Below the pieces are notes generated by a model. That model was not told the origin of the DNA, did no database searches, and worked only from the letters and a program-made list of their open reading frames with translations. Source: Nitrospira sp. (GTDB taxonomy: Bacteria; Nitrospirota; Nitrospiria; Nitrospirales; Nitrospiraceae). From it: a DNA stretch of 64,000 nt. Of the stretch, positions 36,428 through 45,309 are shown one piece after another. Within the stretch, counting starts at the first letter, position 1; each line of letters begins with the position of its first letter. Both the position numbers and the translations under genes were made by a program. The stretch is taken from the NCBI GenBank assembly GCA_018242665.1, contig JAFEBL010000001.1, positions 1-64,000 on the forward strand, in the 5' to 3' direction.

Positions 36428-37723
36428 TCAACCGGAGATTTGAAGCCACCGGACAATCGTTCGACGCATACGAATGGAGAGAAACGATCCAGCGACCACC
36501 CGCCGAATGGGTTTCAGACAATTCGACAGGATGCGCAATCCGGGTTGGAACCGGAACCAGGGCAAGAAATGCGTCAGCACATCCGCCTCGGCCCGGCAGA
36601 GATCTACAGCGAGCTTCCATCGCTCCCAGGCAGAATCTTTGACCATCATGTATAGCGCCTCAGCACAGCTTTCATCGATGCCATGATCAGGACTTTTTAG
36701 CAGCTGTTTGGGCATGGACCGGATAAGGAGAGGAATATCCTTCTCAGCTTCAAGTTCGTGAAGCACCACTCGCGGCAATACGGTTTCGAAGAGCTCCTGA
36801 GCTAAGCCCAATCCAAGCAGGAGGATACGCCGACATCCCCACTCCTCTGCTTGGAACAAGACCCGACTCCAGTCCAATGCTGGGCGACGCCGTACGAGTT
36901 CAGCCACATCACAGATCCATTTGAGCTGCTCCCAGGCATGTTTGGTTCCATGGACGCACAGCAGAATCAAGAGGTCTTCAGGCGCTAACCCCATCACCGA
37001 CTTTGCTGGTAGCCTCACCGGCTTTAGTCGCCCATAAAACTCAATCCGATCAAGCCTGAACCCAAAATGGCGTCGGGCCATCATCCACTGCAGATCAACC
37101 GCCACAATCCCGTTTCTTTTCTGGAAGAAGTGATAGGGTTCCTCCGACTCCGCGCCCTTGTCTGTATCCCGGCTGGTCAGCTGATAGCCTTGAGACCACA
37201 ACACTTTTCTCGCCTGAGGGATCGCCTCTTGCTCAACAATTAAATCAATGTCTGCACACTCGCGGAGGGTGAGATCACCATACGCCGCCTGTGCGAGTGT
37301 CACGCCCTTGAAGGGAATCGCCTTGATGCCTTTGGCCGTCAAGGCATCAACGAGCATCACCAGTTCCCTGGCAAGCAGCGTGTTCAGTAGCACATTCGCC
37401 TGATTGTGCCGGCGAAACGCTTCATGAATTGCTGATGGCATCGCCTTCGGACAAATCGCAAGTAGGTTGCGGTACACTAACGGAGTCACACCATGGGCTC
37501 TTGAAAGCTGCCAGACCACCTCCCAATCGACGCCATCAGAGACCAAGTCTTCTACCTCGACACGCGCAAACTCACTCACAACTGTTCGCGCACAGAGGAT
37601 GAGCAACCGTCCCTCAGTATGCATCCGAGACAACCCAATCGACTGGTCGCTTCCCTTGCGAGAACCGGCTCCGACCAGAAACGATCTCCATCCAAGAGAT
37701 GCAGATTCCGATTGCTGTCCCAT
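36428..37723 (-). CDS. NTP_transf_5-type nucleotidyltransferase of the RiPP cluster
   Basis: 431 residues. The nucleotidyltransferase core is marked by IKAIPFKGVTLAQAAYGD followed by LRECADIDLIVE, the family G-(x)n-D-x-D arrangement. Relatives occur in lasso-peptide clusters that also carry an HprK-like kinase, where one has been reported to extend a kinase-made phosphate. Here it lies one base after the kinase gene, so the two are co-translated and probably act on the same peptide. The C-terminus is basic and helical. Its exact donor substrate cannot be read. Confidence 0.8.
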   Translation of the reverse strand: MGQQSESASLGWRSFLVGAGSRKGSDQSIGLSRMHTEGRLLILCARTVVSEFARVEVEDLVSDGVDWEVVWQLSRAHGVTPLVYRNLLAICPKAMPSAIHEAFRRHNQANVLLNTLLARELVMLVDALTAKGIKAIPFKGVTLAQAAYGDLTLRECADIDLIVEQEAIPQARKVLWSQGYQLTSRDTDKGAESEEPYHFFQKRNGIVAVDLQWMMARRHFGFRLDRIEFYGRLKPVRLPAKSVMGLAPEDLLILLCVHGTKHAWEQLKWICDVAELVRRRPALDWSRVLFQAEEWGCRRILLLGLGLAQELFETVLPRVVLHELEAEKDIPLLIRSMPKQLLKSPDHGIDESCAEALYMMVKDSAWERWKLAVDLCRAEADVLTHFLPWFRFQPGLRILSNCLKPIRRVVAGSFLSIRMRRTIVRWLQISG

Positions 37724-37724
37724 C

Positions 37725-38765
37725 TCAGCTTGCCCTCTTCGCTGACCGTTTGTTCAAAAGAGGAGTCACGAGCCACGGCAAATCCACGACGTCGCGACCA
37801 AAGTGCAACCGATAGCAATCGGTTTGCTGGATCAGTCGCGTCAATGCTTTGAACTCCTCCCGGGCGACCTCCGGTTCATACACAAGCAGCGAATGCGGAA
37901 GAATCATCTCTAGGGCCACCTTTTTCGAGAGCGGCTCCAGACAGCTATAGGGAGCATCCATGACTGCGGGGAATAAAATGAGGGTAGGCGCACAAGACTG
38001 GCCGATTGATTGGGGGTAGAGATCTTCCGCATAGAATGAACGTTTTGGAGATCCTGCACGGAGGACAGAAGACGGCGCCTGTTGAAGTTCAGGAAAGAAG
38101 GAGATAGTTTGATCGGTGACATTGATCTTCAGAGGATAGGACAGAAGTTCGACGCCACTATTGGTGACCCGAAAGAATGGATGGTCGTCCGAGAGGTATC
38201 TGTAGCCGGAGCGCAGCAATGAGAGGAATGACGTGGTTTTTCCCCGCCCGCTGAATCCAGGAATCAACACGCCATTCCCCTGGTACTCGAGAGCCGTGGC
38301 GTGGAAGGTAAACATGCCACGGCGCTTCAGCAATTCAGTCATGGCAAAATGCACGAAACTATTCCGAGTATCCGGCTCCATTTCCTCTGGCCGTACAAGA
38401 TACCCGCGGGCCGAAAAGGTTCGACTATCAATGGCCACAAGCCCCTCATCATGAAAGTCGACGATCAACGCGCCCTGCTGCGAATAAATGTCGCATAGCC
38501 AGGTTGTTTGGCCGTCAGGGCCGGCCACGAGTCCAGATCCGCTGTGCAGCAACTGGGCTTTGCCGGAAATTCGCAGAGGAATATCACTACGTCGCGGCAC
38601 GGCATCGAACTGCATGTGCATAGACTGACCAGTTGAGGTCTTACCTCTAAAATGCCGGAGGAGCGATTCAACAGAACAGGTCAACTCGCGTGAATTCGTA
38701 GTGAATGTCATCTCCAGACCATGGATAGAAAACCGACTCTCGGTCGTCGCCGCGGTCGCGTACAT
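37725..38765 (-). CDS. HprK-like serine/threonine kinase of the RiPP cluster
   Basis: 346 residues. The C-terminal half has the HPr-kinase fold: FHATALE with the conserved His155, P-loop GFSGRGKTT (170-178) and LSDDHPFF with Asp193/Asp194. The N-terminal 130 residues differ from HprK and probably bind the substrate. In lasso clusters such kinases phosphorylate a C-terminal Ser of the precursor. The start is ATG with AAGGAG six bases upstream; a longer form begins seven codons earlier. It follows the peptide gene across a hairpin. Confidence 0.85.
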   Translation of the reverse strand: MYATAATTESRFSIHGLEMTFTTNSRELTCSVESLLRHFRGKTSTGQSMHMQFDAVPRRSDIPLRISGKAQLLHSGSGLVAGPDGQTTWLCDIYSQQGALIVDFHDEGLVAIDSRTFSARGYLVRPEEMEPDTRNSFVHFAMTELLKRRGMFTFHATALEYQGNGVLIPGFSGRGKTTSFLSLLRSGYRYLSDDHPFFRVTNSGVELLSYPLKINVTDQTISFFPELQQAPSSVLRAGSPKRSFYAEDLYPQSIGQSCAPTLILFPAVMDAPYSCLEPLSKKVALEMILPHSLLVYEPEVAREEFKALTRLIQQTDCYRLHFGRDVVDLPWLVTPLLNKRSAKRAS

Positions 38766-38818
38766 GACTCGCTCCTTATCAAACATCTATCTCGCCGAAG
38801 CGCACTCGCCACTTCATC

Positions 38819-38853
38819 GGGAACTGGCTGACCTTAGTGGGCAGCCAGTTCCC
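38819..38853 (-). promoter_or_regulatory. Perfect 12-base hairpin between peptide and kinase genes
   Basis: Arms GGGAACTGGCTG (38819-38830) and CAGCCAGTTCCC (38842-38853), 11-base loop, no T-run. Placed right after the peptide gene, it may protect the upstream mRNA or partly stop transcription so that more peptide than enzyme is made, as in other RiPP operons. Confidence 0.7.
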
Positions 38854-38876
38854 GACATGGGCCGACGAGCCGTCTC

Positions 38877-38990
38877 TTAGGTCGCCCGTTGTTGGACGAC
38901 CCGCGACAATTGAATCGCCGTCACATCACGCAGTAACTCGTGTTTCACGAGTTGAGGCTTTACGTACTCGGCTTTTCTCTGTTGCTCCAT
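38877..38990 (-). CDS. RiPP precursor peptide, lasso-like leader
   Basis: 37 residues, too short for ordinary gene calls. The leader has Y9VKPQL14, the YxxPxL motif that PqqD-like B1 proteins bind, and Thr24 falls exactly 15 residues after Tyr9, the position of the cleavage-site Thr in lasso leaders. Cutting one residue later would release IQLSRVVQQRAT. That core has no Gly1-to-Asp/Glu pair, so no lasso ring can form, and it ends in Thr. AAAGGAGGTGA (38996-39006, minus) is a near-perfect ribosome binding site, eight bases from ATG and overlapping the B1 gene end. Confidence 0.8.
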   Translation of the reverse strand: MEQQRKAEYVKPQLVKHELLRDVTAIQLSRVVQQRAT

Positions 38991-38995
38991 CCGAC

Positions 38996-39301
38996 TCACC
39001 TCCTTTCAGTGTGAAGTAACCCTTCCTGACGAAGTTGGACGATCAAGTCGAGCCCGTCCGACTGCGCTTGCAGAGCTGTCACATCAAAGTACTCGGGAAT
39101 GCAGGACAGAATGTGCGCTACTGAATGGGTGCCAGTGCACCGTTCCCACACAAACGCACCAACAGCATTGAGGGTGTAATAACGGCCGGTGATCAGGTGG
39201 AGTAGCACGCATTCCCCATCAAGAACCGTCCCCTGCACATCTTCGTGCCGAACAGGAAATAGTCGAACTAAATCGATTACAGGCTCTACGCACAGCGCCA
39301 T
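38996..39301 (-). CDS. PqqD-like peptide-recognition protein (lasso B1 type)
   Basis: 101 residues, the usual size. The winged-helix fold of PqqD/RRE proteins is seen in VLLHLITGRYYTLNAVGAFVWE and the C-terminal helices (LDLIVQLRQEGLLH). In lasso systems B1 binds the precursor leader and presents it to the B2 peptidase. GGAGG six bases upstream supports the ATG. It lies between the B2 gene and the precursor gene, and the precursor's ribosome binding site overlaps its stop. Confidence 0.88.
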   Translation of the reverse strand: MALCVEPVIDLVRLFPVRHEDVQGTVLDGECVLLHLITGRYYTLNAVGAFVWERCTGTHSVAHILSCIPEYFDVTALQAQSDGLDLIVQLRQEGLLHTERR

Positions 39302-39599
39302 CGTGCACCTCCAGGGGCTAAGAACTCAGTGCAAAATCAACCTTCTCGAACACGGCCGCCGATTCATTCACATCCGTTGAGCCTGTTAGAAACTCTGAGA
39401 AGCGCTCCGGTGAATGCAAAAATAGCCGTCCCCTCGCCTGTTCTCTATTACCAGTGAGAGTGGCTCGATAGAGTCTTTTGGGGGGAGACGACCGGTATCG
39501 TGGAGAACAACCGATGAACAAGATCCGGCTACCATCAGCCTGCGATGCGCGATACAGGATGCCAACCAGCAGAGTTGGATGGGAACTGCGGCCCGGGGG
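39302..39599 (-). other. Gap between B2 and B1 with an open frame of unclear status
   Basis: Right after the B2 stop TAG (39600-39602) the same frame stays open for about 90 codons to 39318. The only start candidates are a TTG at 39521 (67 residues) with no good ribosome binding site. The translation (for example LYRATLTGNREQARGRLFLH) is not recognised. It may be a decayed gene, an unusual small protein or simply open by chance. Confidence 0.3.
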
Positions 39600-40034
39600 C
39601 TACGGAACTCGGCGATCGGGAGGCACGGCGCGTGGAGGGAATGTAAGGGTTACGGTAAAGTCCTTCCAGTAAGAAGAAGGTTCAAGAAAGACACGCCCAT
39701 TCAGCATTAACCAGGCATGCCCTTCGAGACGCTGATCAAGCTTCATGACGCCGCAATTGAATTGGACAGGCATCCCCGCGCGGCAGGCATAAAAGAACAG
39801 GGTGAGCGCGCGCGGAAAACAATTTCCTTTTGGATGATAAGGAAAAATCGAAAGCCAGCGATCTAGATAGTAGGCCAGGTCGTCGATGCCATGATCTTTG
39901 GCGCATCCAACCACTGGGTTGCAGGACAACCACTGCAGTGTCCGCTTGAGACTGACCAGACGCAACGCCACCCGCACCCCACACAGGACAAGGCCGATGC
40001 TGAGGACCAACCAGTATTTCCTGAGTGACGACAT
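39600..40034 (-). CDS. Lasso B2-type transglutaminase-like leader peptidase
   Basis: 144 residues, normal for B2. A hydrophobic N-terminal helix (8-20) is followed by the cysteine-protease fold. Cys72 (GNCFPRALTLFFY) and His106 (LEGHAWLMLNG) are in place; the third residue is Glu118, where McjB has Asp at the same 12-residue spacing from His. It should cut the leader from the precursor at 38877-38990. It is the first gene of the cluster and follows purF by 62 bases in the same direction, so it may share the purine operon transcript. Confidence 0.85.
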   Translation of the reverse strand: MSSLRKYWLVLSIGLVLCGVRVALRLVSLKRTLQWLSCNPVVGCAKDHGIDDLAYYLDRWLSIFPYHPKGNCFPRALTLFFYACRAGMPVQFNCGVMKLDQRLEGHAWLMLNGRVFLEPSSYWKDFTVTLTFPPRAVPPDRRVP

Positions 40035-40096
40035 GCCTCAGTCTAACAAGGCATCCGAGGAAGTCCAGGCGATCGTGGGAAACGACAGTGGGGTCG

Positions 40097-41527
40097 CTAG
40101 CGTGAGGTTTCGAACAGTCCGAGTTGCAGTTCTTCAGCTCTGGTGAACGAAATAGGATAGCGCTCGGTAAAACAGGCATCGCAATAGTTCTCGGGTATGC
40201 CCGATGCCGCATTCACCATCCCGTCCAGACTCAGGTAAGCCAGGCTGTCGGCCGTGATGTATTTGCGAATTTCATCCCGTGTATGGCTGGAGGCAATTAA
40301 TTCTTTCTTGGTTGGCGTGTCGATGCCATAAAAGCAGGGAGACACAATCGGCGGGGAGCTAATCCGCATATGGACCTCTTTGGCCCCGGCCTGACGCAGC
40401 ATTTTCACGATCTTTCGACTCGTCGTCCCGCGCACCAGTGAGTCATCCACAACGACGACGCGCTTCCCCGTGAGTACCTCAGGAACCGCGTTTAATTTGA
40501 CCTTCACCCCGAAGTGTCGAATTGACTGTTCCGGCTCAATGAATGTACGCCCGACATAGTGATTCCGAATGAGACCGGTTTCGAAGGGAAGACCCGATCC
40601 CTCAGAATATCCCAACGCCGCCGGCACTCCGGAGTCCGGAACCGGAATCACAATGTCTGCGGAGACACCGGATTCTTGTGCAAGCTGTCGCCCGAAAGCC
40701 TTGCGGATGGAATACACGGCACCACCACCGAAAATACGGCTATCTGGACGGGCGAAGTATACGTATTCGAACACACACATGGCCGGCTTGGCCTGGGCAA
40801 ACGGCTTATAACTCGTCACCCCCCGATGATCCAGGACCACCAATTCTCCCGGCTCGATCTCCCGCACGTATTCAGCATCTAACAAATCAAACGCACAGCT
40901 TTCTGACGCCACGATCCAGGAATCGCGAAACCGTCCCAAGCAGAGCGGGCGGAACCCGTGCGGATCACGCGCGGCCACAATCCCCTGGTCGGTCATGATG
41001 ACCACGGAGAAGGCCCCGCGAACTTGGGTCAGCGAATCGATCACCCGGTCAAGCAGCGTGTCCGCTCGCGAATGGGCGATCAAATGGATGATGACTTCCG
41101 TATCTGAAGTCGATTGGAAGATCGCACCATAGGCTTCCAGTTCGCTGCGAAGCATGGTGGCATTGATGAGATTGCCGTTATGCGCCACCGCCAAATTGCC
41201 GAACGCAAAGTTCACCGTCAGCGGCTGGACATTCTTCAATCCTGCGCCACCGGCAGTGGAATAGCGATTGTGGCCTATGGCCATTGTGCCGGGCAAACGC
41301 GACAAGGCCTGTTGTGAGAAGATGTCGGCGACGAGACCTTGGCCTTTTTCAATGTGGAACTGCTCGCCATCATTCGAGACGATGCCGGAAGCTTCCTGCC
41401 CGCGATGCTGCAGCGCATACAAGCCCAGATAGGCAAGGTTCGCCGCTTCTTTATGGCCATAGATGCCGAAGACGGCACATTCGTCGTGAAACTTGTCAGG
41501 AGAGATGACTGGAAGCTCTTTGGTCAT
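40097..41527 (-). CDS. purF: Amidophosphoribosyltransferase
   Basis: 476 residues. First step of purine synthesis: PRPP plus glutamine to phosphoribosylamine. A short propeptide (1-16) precedes the nucleophile Cys17 ([10 protein letters not shown]), as in the Bacillus enzyme, which is cut to expose it. The PRPP loop is [15 protein letters not shown]. Cysteines in [19 protein letters not shown] and NYCDACF are those that bind the [4Fe-4S] cluster in the Bacillus type, which makes it oxygen-sensitive. Twelve bases downstream of purL. Confidence 0.97.
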   Translation of the reverse strand: MTKELPVISPDKFHDECAVFGIYGHKEAANLAYLGLYALQHRGQEASGIVSNDGEQFHIEKGQGLVADIFSQQALSRLPGTMAIGHNRYSTAGGAGLKNVQPLTVNFAFGNLAVAHNGNLINATMLRSELEAYGAIFQSTSDTEVIIHLIAHSRADTLLDRVIDSLTQVRGAFSVVIMTDQGIVAARDPHGFRPLCLGRFRDSWIVASESCAFDLLDAEYVREIEPGELVVLDHRGVTSYKPFAQAKPAMCVFEYVYFARPDSRIFGGGAVYSIRKAFGRQLAQESGVSADIVIPVPDSGVPAALGYSEGSGLPFETGLIRNHYVGRTFIEPEQSIRHFGVKVKLNAVPEVLTGKRVVVVDDSLVRGTTSRKIVKMLRQAGAKEVHMRISSPPIVSPCFYGIDTPTKKELIASSHTRDEIRKYITADSLAYLSLDGMVNAASGIPENYCDACFTERYPISFTRAEELQLGLFETSR

Positions 41528-41539
41528 GACGTGTGCATC

Positions 41540-43786
41540 CTAGCCTTGACCTAGCGCGCGGGGAATGGCTGAGGCCCATCGGTCATGCAAGTCAGCCAAA
41601 TCAAGATCGGCCGTACAACCCTCCGTCCGCGATTCACCTTCCACGCGGATCACAAGACGGTTCCCTCCCACGGTACCGATTGTGGCGGCAGGCACACCCG
41701 CGTCCCGGATCTGATTGAGCACGGCGTCCACCTGTTCTGGTTTGACCGACAGGACGATGCGCGACTGGCTTTCTCCGAAGAGCAACGCGTCGCGACGCAA
41801 GCCTTCAAGCGGTAATTGTACCATAGCCCCCACAGGCCCCTCCGGACCAGACATGCAACATTCCGCCAGAGCGACCGCGAGTCCTCCGTCGGAACAATCG
41901 TGAGCTGACTGGACTAGTCCCGACCGAATCAGGCGAATCGTACAGGCCTGCACTGCCCGCTCATCCTCAAGATTCAGCAAGGGCGGCGATCCCTGTTCGC
42001 GATGGTGGATCACTTTGAGATACTCCGTTCCACCCAGGTCCTCGCGCGTCTTCCCTAACAAGAAGATCACGTCGCCGGTTTCCTTAAACCATTGCGTGAC
42101 TGTGCGATCAGCGTCGTCGATCAATCCCACCATGCCGATCATGGGGGTGGGATAAATCGACAGATCGTTCGTCTCATTATACAAACTCACATTGCCGCTC
42201 ACGATGGGCACCTGAAACGCCTCACAGGCATCTTTGAGCCCTTCGATCGCCAGCACAAACTGCCACATCACCTCCGGCCGCTGAGGATTGCCGAAATTCA
42301 GGCAATCCGTGACGCCGATGGGTTCCGCTCCTGCACAGGCCAGATTGCGCGCGCACTCTGCAATGGCAATCTTGGCACCCTCATACGGATTCAACAGGCA
42401 GTAGCGACCGTTACAGTCGACTGACAGGGCGAGCGCCTTGTTGGTCCCTTTGACCCGCAACACCGCCGCATCTGATCCGGGACGGACCATGGTGTTGGTG
42501 CGCACCATGTGATCGTACTGCTCATAGACCCACCGCTTGCTGGCAATAGTCGGCGAATCCAACAGCGCGAGCAGAGCTGCATTGGCATCCTTCACATCGG
42601 GCAACGCGTCATAATTCAACGCCTGCAACATCTCCTGATAGGCAGGAGGAGCGCTGGGCCGATCATAGCGCGGGGCATCGTCGGCCAAAGCCTTGGCCGG
42701 AATCTCCGCCACCACCTGCCCATGTTCCTTCAACACCACCTTCCCTGTATCTGTCACCCGGCCGATCACGGCAACATCCAGATCCCACTTACGACAGACT
42801 GTGATGACCTCGTCCTCCCGACCGGCCTTGGCCACCATCAACATGCGCTCCTGCGATTCCGACAGCATGATTTCATAGGGCGTCATGCCCGGCTCACGGC
42901 GTGGGACGTTCGCCAATTCTATTTCGACGCCGGTTCCTTCTCGAGAGGCCATCTCACAAGCTGAACTCGTCAGACCCGCAGCCCCCATGTCTTGAATCCC
43001 GACCAGGCAGTCACCGGCCATGAGCTCCAGGCAGGCCTCCAGCAGCAGCTTCTCGGTGAATGGATCCCCGACCTGCACCGTCGGGCGCTTTTGGGCAGCC
43101 TGTTCATCGAAGGAGTCGGATGCCATGGTTGCACCGTGAATGCCATCACGTCCGGTCTTTGAACCGAAATAAATGACCGGATTCCCGACACCGGCCGCCT
43201 TGCCGAGAAAAATCTTGTCCTTCTTGGCGATACCCAGACAGAACACATTCACCAATGGATTCAAGGCATAGATGTCGTTAAAGACAATCTCGCCTCCGAC
43301 CGTCGGCACGCCCATGCAATTCCCGTAACCCGCAATGCCCGCCACCACGCCCTTCAGGAGATGCCGCGTGTTCGCATTGTCCAATCCCCCGAATCGCAGC
43401 GAGTTCAACAGCGCGATCGGCCTGGCCCCCATCGTGAAGATATCGCGCAGAATGCCTCCGACCCCGGTTGCCGCGCCCTGATATGGCTCAATAAACGACG
43501 GATGGTTGTGAGACTCCATCTTAAACACCGCACACAGGCCGTCGCCGATATCGACGGCACCGGCATTTTCGCCCGGTCCCTGCACCACACGCGGCCCAGT
43601 CGTGGGCAGCTTCTTCAGATGGATGCGGGAGCTCTTGTACGAGCAATGTTCGCTCCACATGGCGGAGAACATGCCCAGTTCAGTCCAGTTCGGTTCACGC
43701 CCGAGAATGGCAAGAATCTTGTTGTATTCCTCCTCGCTCAGCTTGTGCTGCTCAAGGATAGCCGGGGTTATCACAAAGGTTTTCAT
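41540..43786 (-). CDS. purL: Phosphoribosylformylglycinamidine synthase, PurL subunit
   Basis: 748 residues, the small PurL type that works with separate PurS and PurQ subunits. It uses ATP and ammonia from PurQ to make FGAM. The AIR-synthase-like halves are both present ([20 protein letters not shown] near the N-terminus; [16 protein letters not shown] near the end). Part of the pur run, 67 bases after purQ. Confidence 0.97.
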   Translation of the reverse strand: MKTFVITPAILEQHKLSEEEYNKILAILGREPNWTELGMFSAMWSEHCSYKSSRIHLKKLPTTGPRVVQGPGENAGAVDIGDGLCAVFKMESHNHPSFIEPYQGAATGVGGILRDIFTMGARPIALLNSLRFGGLDNANTRHLLKGVVAGIAGYGNCMGVPTVGGEIVFNDIYALNPLVNVFCLGIAKKDKIFLGKAAGVGNPVIYFGSKTGRDGIHGATMASDSFDEQAAQKRPTVQVGDPFTEKLLLEACLELMAGDCLVGIQDMGAAGLTSSACEMASREGTGVEIELANVPRREPGMTPYEIMLSESQERMLMVAKAGREDEVITVCRKWDLDVAVIGRVTDTGKVVLKEHGQVVAEIPAKALADDAPRYDRPSAPPAYQEMLQALNYDALPDVKDANAALLALLDSPTIASKRWVYEQYDHMVRTNTMVRPGSDAAVLRVKGTNKALALSVDCNGRYCLLNPYEGAKIAIAECARNLACAGAEPIGVTDCLNFGNPQRPEVMWQFVLAIEGLKDACEAFQVPIVSGNVSLYNETNDLSIYPTPMIGMVGLIDDADRTVTQWFKETGDVIFLLGKTREDLGGTEYLKVIHHREQGSPPLLNLEDERAVQACTIRLIRSGLVQSAHDCSDGGLAVALAECCMSGPEGPVGAMVQLPLEGLRRDALLFGESQSRIVLSVKPEQVDAVLNQIRDAGVPAATIGTVGGNRLVIRVEGESRTEGCTADLDLADLHDRWASAIPRALGQG

Positions 43787-43853
43787 ACGTTACACATGCT
43801 CAATGGTAGAGGGTGAGCAGCCAGTCCACGCTGCCGGTGCAATCACAGGCCAC

Positions 43854-44576
43854 TCACGCACCGACCAGCCTGGCCTGCATTTCCGACTTGCCGAACGCGC
43901 TCAACATGGAGAGGAAAATCAACCGACCGTCTTCGTTGCCCAACACCGTTTCCGCGCTCCGTTCGGGATGCGGCATCATTCCCAGCACGTTTCCATCGGC
44001 GTTCATAATCCCCGCGATATTGTCGAGCGAGCCGTTTGGATTCGCCTCAGGTGTCACCTTGCCCTCTGCCGTACAATACCGAAAGAGCACCTGCGCGTTG
44101 GCCTTGATGCCGCCGAGCGTGACCGGGTCGGTATAGTAGTTGCCGTCTGCGTGGGCGATGGGAATCTTCAGTACCTGACCGGATTCGCAACGATGGGTGA
44201 AACGGGTCGCGGCATTTTCCACTTTCACGTAGACATCCTTGCAGATGAAATTCAGCGACGTGTTTCGCAGCATCACCCCGGGCAATAACCCGGCTTCCAG
44301 AAGAATTTGGAAACCATTGCAGATACCGATAACCAGCCCACCTTTTTGGGCGAACGTCTTCACCGCTCCCATTACCGGCGAAAAGCGCGCGATGGCACCG
44401 GTCCGCAGGTAATCGCCATAGGAAAACCCGCCCGGCAACACGACCGCATCAAGCCCCGCCGGCAAGGTGTCTTTGTGCCAGATCATCTGCACTGATTGGC
44501 CGAGCACGTCCTTAAAGATATACTCGCAATCGTGATCACAGTTGCTGCCGGGAAACACCACCACGCCGATGTTCAT
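43854..44576 (-). CDS. purQ: Phosphoribosylformylglycinamidine synthase, PurQ glutaminase subunit
   Basis: 240 residues, class I amidotransferase. It frees ammonia from glutamine for PurL. The nucleophile lies in [17 protein letters not shown] and the His/Glu pair in [10 protein letters not shown]. The N-terminus [14 protein letters not shown] is typical. It lies between purS and purL in the pur run. Confidence 0.96.
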   Translation of the reverse strand: MNIGVVVFPGSNCDHDCEYIFKDVLGQSVQMIWHKDTLPAGLDAVVLPGGFSYGDYLRTGAIARFSPVMGAVKTFAQKGGLVIGICNGFQILLEAGLLPGVMLRNTSLNFICKDVYVKVENAATRFTHRCESGQVLKIPIAHADGNYYTDPVTLGGIKANAQVLFRYCTAEGKVTPEANPNGSLDNIAGIMNADGNVLGMMPHPERSAETVLGNEDGRLIFLSMLSAFGKSEMQARLVGA

Positions 44577-44643
44577 CTTCGTTTTCCCACCTCACCTACG
44601 AACGCTGTCGTGAAATGTGACGGGGTGGCGGGATATGGCTCTA

Positions 44644-44690
44644 CTGCGCGCATTGAACGAGCACTGTTTTATCGTGCGCGTTCTGCGAGC
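44644..44690 (+). repeat. 47-base interspersed repeat B, copy 1
   Basis: Begins CTGCGCGCATTGAACGAG and ends GCGCGTTCTGCGAGC. The second copy at 45239-45285 has the same length and most of the same bases. The ends can pair through GCGC-rich parts. Both copies lie in gaps of the pur operon. Confidence 0.6.
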
Positions 44691-44722
44691 AAGGAGCCAT
44701 ATCCTGCCACCTCGTTCTGGAT

Positions 44723-44962
44723 TCACTGCAGCTCGTACCGATAGTCCTCAATCACCGTATTCGCCAGCAACTGTTCACACATCTGCTTCACTTGCGCATC
44801 GGCCTTGGCGCGATCCGTCTCGTCCAGGTCCACTTCCATATATTTTCCGACCCGCACATTGGCGGCATGCTTGAACCCGAGCGAGTCCAACGCATGTTCG
44901 ATGGCCTTCCCCTGCGGATCTAAGATGCCCTGCTTCAACGTCACATGAATTTTGGCTTTCAT
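44723..44962 (-). CDS. purS: Phosphoribosylformylglycinamidine synthase, PurS subunit
   Basis: 79 residues, normal length. It bridges PurL and PurQ. The start MKAKIHVTLKQGILDPQG and the LGF..A..VRVGKYMEVDLD pattern are typical. Its ATG overlaps the stop of the upstream small membrane protein gene as ATGA. Longer in-frame extensions would overlap that gene and are rejected. Confidence 0.95.
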   Translation of the reverse strand: MKAKIHVTLKQGILDPQGKAIEHALDSLGFKHAANVRVGKYMEVDLDETDRAKADAQVKQMCEQLLANTVIEDYRYELQ

Positions 44963-45186
44963 TGTGTCTTTCCTGCCTGCTGCAGTGCCTTCATACTGTT
45001 CTTCACATACCTGCGAATCCAGAAAATGACGCCCACGGTCCCAAGCCCCGCCAGCACCATCAAAATGAACGCCCAACGCCAGGGCGATTCTTCCAGATGG
45101 TAGGCCATCATCGCGACCGTGGCAGCCCACACCAAAATCGCCAGCACCAGGCCATAATTCAAAAAGAGCTGCAGAAACCTCGTCAT
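44959..45186 (-). CDS. Small two-helix membrane protein in the pur operon
   Basis: 75 residues: membrane helices at about 8-28 and 37-57, then a basic C-terminal tail (IRRYVKNSMKALQQAGKTQ). Not recognised. It overlaps purS by four bases (ATGA) and lies downstream of purC, so it is translated within the purine operon, though membrane proteins have no known part in the pathway. Confidence 0.7.
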   Translation of the reverse strand: MTRFLQLFLNYGLVLAILVWAATVAMMAYHLEESPWRWAFILMVLAGLGTVGVIFWIRRYVKNSMKALQQAGKTQ

Positions 45187-45238
45187 TTTCCGCCGTCCAT
45201 CTCACCAAATCCACAGGGGAAGATGAGGCAGGCGGCTT

Positions 45239-45285
45239 CTGCGCGCGTCCAACGAGGGCCTTCTGAGGCCGCGCGTTGCGCGAGC
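45239..45285 (+). repeat. 47-base interspersed repeat B, copy 2
   Basis: Begins CTGCGCGCGTCCAACGAG and ends GCGCGTTGCGCGAGC, aligned without gaps to the copy at 44644-44690. It lies between purC and the small membrane protein gene. Confidence 0.6.
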
Positions 45286-45309
45286 CAAGCCGTCAGCCTC
45301 ACCTTCCCC

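Noticed and set aside
38877-38990. Precursor peptide as a true lasso peptide
   Set aside because: The core contains no Asp or Glu to form the ring, and no cyclase gene is present.
40097-41527. purF as the missing lasso cyclase, since it has a glutaminase domain
   Set aside because: The C-terminal part is a phosphoribosyltransferase with a PRPP loop and Fe-S cysteines; there is no asparagine-synthetase domain.
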